Below, in pieces: positions 5,633 through 6,689 of a DNA stretch of 6,689 nucleotides. The DNA is from Hylemonella sp. UBA2468 (lineage in GTDB: Bacteria > Pseudomonadota > Gammaproteobacteria > Burkholderiales > Burkholderiaceae_C). The translations under genes were made by a program, and so were the position numbers. Below the pieces are notes generated by a model. The model ran no database searches. It was given only the letters and a program-made list of their open reading frames with translations, and was not told the origin of the DNA. Every line of letters starts with the position of its first letter. The first letter of the stretch is position 1. The stretch covers positions 1-6,689 of the forward strand of contig DDPM01000171.1 in NCBI GenBank assembly GCA_002342165.1. The letters run 5' to 3'.

Positions 5633-6689
5633 ATGTACCCATACACCGATTTTGATCGCGCGTTTGTGCGCACCCGCGCGCAACAGTACCGCGACCAGCT
5701 TGAACGCCACCTCAAAGGTGAACTGGGGGCTGATGAATTCAAACCCCTGCGTTTGCAAAACGGGTGGTACATACAACGCCACGCCCCGATGCTGCGTGTA
5801 GCAGTGCCCTATGGGGTGCTCTCTAGCGCTCAGGTCAGGATGCTGGCCCGCATTGCCCGCGAGTTTGATCAACCCACCCACGAGGTGTTTCAAGGTGCTG
5901 TGGCGGCACAAAACCGTTTGGGCGACATTCAGCTGCGCGATGGCAAGCGCATTGGCAGCAGCCTGACCACCGGTTACGCCCACTTCACCACCCGCCAGAA
6001 CGTGCAGTTCAATTGGATTCCCCTTAACCGCAGTGCCGACGTCATGGACCTGCTGGCCTCGGTGGATATGCATGGCATTCAAACCAGCGGCAATTGCATA
6101 CGCAACACCACCACCGACGCCTTGGCCGGTCTTGCCCCTGACGAAGTGGCTGACCCCAGACCCTATGCCGAGCTGATCCGCCAGTGGAGCACGTTGCACC
6201 CAGAATTTGCGTTTTTGCCACGTAAATTCAAAATTGCCATCATTGGAGCTGTTGAGGATCGTGCGGCCATTGCTTGGCACGATGTCGGTCTACAACTCGT
6301 CAAGTCTGAGGAGGTTTTGGGTTTCAAAGTGCTGGTCGGCGGCGGCATGGGTCGCACACCGGTCATTGCCACCACCATTCGCGAGTTTTTACCCGCACAG
6401 CAACTGCTCAATTACCTAGAAGCCATTGTTCGGGTCTACAACCGCTGGGGTCGGCGCGACAACATTTACAAAGCCCGCATCAAAATTTTGGTCAAAGCCG
6501 AGGGCCAGCGCTACATCGATGAGGTGGAGGCTGAGTTTCAAGACATCTTGCACAAAGATGGTGCCCCACACACCCTTACCACCCCAGAGGTTGACCGCAT
6601 GTCCGCGCTGTTTGCGGCACCCACGCAGCCTTCCAACGCCTCCCTTGATCCTAATGCGCCAGCCCACGCTGCCATAACCTCGGCAGCAC
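5633..6689 (+). CDS. cysI: Siroheme sulfite/nitrite reductase, hemoprotein (beta) component, N-terminal 352 residues
   Basis: Assimilatory sulfite reductase hemoprotein, which reduces sulfite to sulfide with six electrons in cysteine synthesis. The gene runs off the window, so the siroheme/4Fe-4S cysteine motifs of the C-terminal half are not visible. The basic residues corresponding to the E. coli sulfite-binding set are all present: R121 in HFTTRQNVQFNWI, R157 in GNCIRN, and K198 and K200 in LPRKFKIA. VGGGMGRTP near 240-248 and RRDNIYKARIKILV near 279-292 are further family blocks. The N-terminus MYPYTDFD is typical of betaproteobacterial proteins often named nitrite/sulfite reductase, and it fixes the ATG at 5633 although no Shine-Dalgarno precedes it. 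Sulfite is preferred over nitrite as substrate because this betaproteobacterial type usually heads a cys cluster (DUF934, cysH, cysD, cysN); that cluster would lie outside the window and is not seen. Confidence 0.88.
   Translation, partial: MYPYTDFDRAFVRTRAQQYRDQLERHLKGELGADEFKPLRLQNGWYIQRHAPMLRVAVPYGVLSSAQVRMLARIAREFDQPTHEVFQGAVAAQNRLGDIQLRDGKRIGSSLTTGYAHFTTRQNVQFNWIPLNRSADVMDLLASVDMHGIQTSGNCIRNTTTDALAGLAPDEVADPRPYAELIRQWSTLHPEFAFLPRKFKIAIIGAVEDRAAIAWHDVGLQLVKSEEVLGFKVLVGGGMGRTPVIATTIREFLPAQQLLNYLEAIVRVYNRWGRRDNIYKARIKILVKAEGQRYIDEVEAEFQDILHKDGAPHTLTTPEVDRMSALFAAPTQPSNASLDPNAPAHAAITSAA

Noticed and set aside
5618..6280. Long minus-strand open frame (220 codons) opposite the sulfite reductase.
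   Set aside because: Antisense shadow of a strongly conserved gene; its translation shows no recognisable motif.

Overview
The window is ordinary, densely packed bacterial chromosome. Protein style, mid-range GC (judged by eye, not counted) and the typical betaproteobacterial start MYPYTDFD of the sulfite reductase point to Burkholderiales, probably Comamonadaceae or a close relative. Spacers between genes are short (about 25, 23, 32, 30 and 83 bp). I see no mobile element, CRISPR array, tRNA or rRNA, and no stretch over 300 bases lacks a gene.

Layout from left to right: (1) 1-144, the last 47 codons of an unrecognised plus-strand gene. (2) 170-1762, an MnmC-type tRNA wobble-uridine modification protein whose FAD oxidoreductase half looks intact but whose methyltransferase half is short and lacks its SAM-binding motif. 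(3) 1786-2844 on the minus strand, the ATPase of an FbpC-type (iron(III)-like) ABC importer, converging on mnmC. (4) 2877-4514 on the plus strand, the matching FbpB-type permease, divergent from the ATPase across 32 bp. (5) 4545-5549, a nucleoside-hydrolase-family protein in which the family Asp-Asp metal/ribose pair is Gly-Gly and the C-terminal metal-ligand Asp is Glu. (6) 5633 to the window end, the first 352 residues of a siroheme sulfite/nitrite reductase (CysI type), preceded by a perfect 10-bp inverted repeat.

Working together: the ATPase and permease should form the inner-membrane core of one importer. No periplasmic binding protein is visible here, so it must be encoded elsewhere. 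The nucleoside-hydrolase-like gene follows the permease by 30 bp and may share its transcript. The reductase probably opens an assimilatory sulfate-reduction cluster continuing to the right.

I did not find a clearly new multi-gene system. The observations most worth checking are the altered active site of the nucleoside-hydrolase-like protein, the apparently decayed methyltransferase half of MnmC, the inverted repeat ahead of cysI, and a run of start codons that lack a Shine-Dalgarno sequence but have a -10-like hexamer 6-8 nt upstream.
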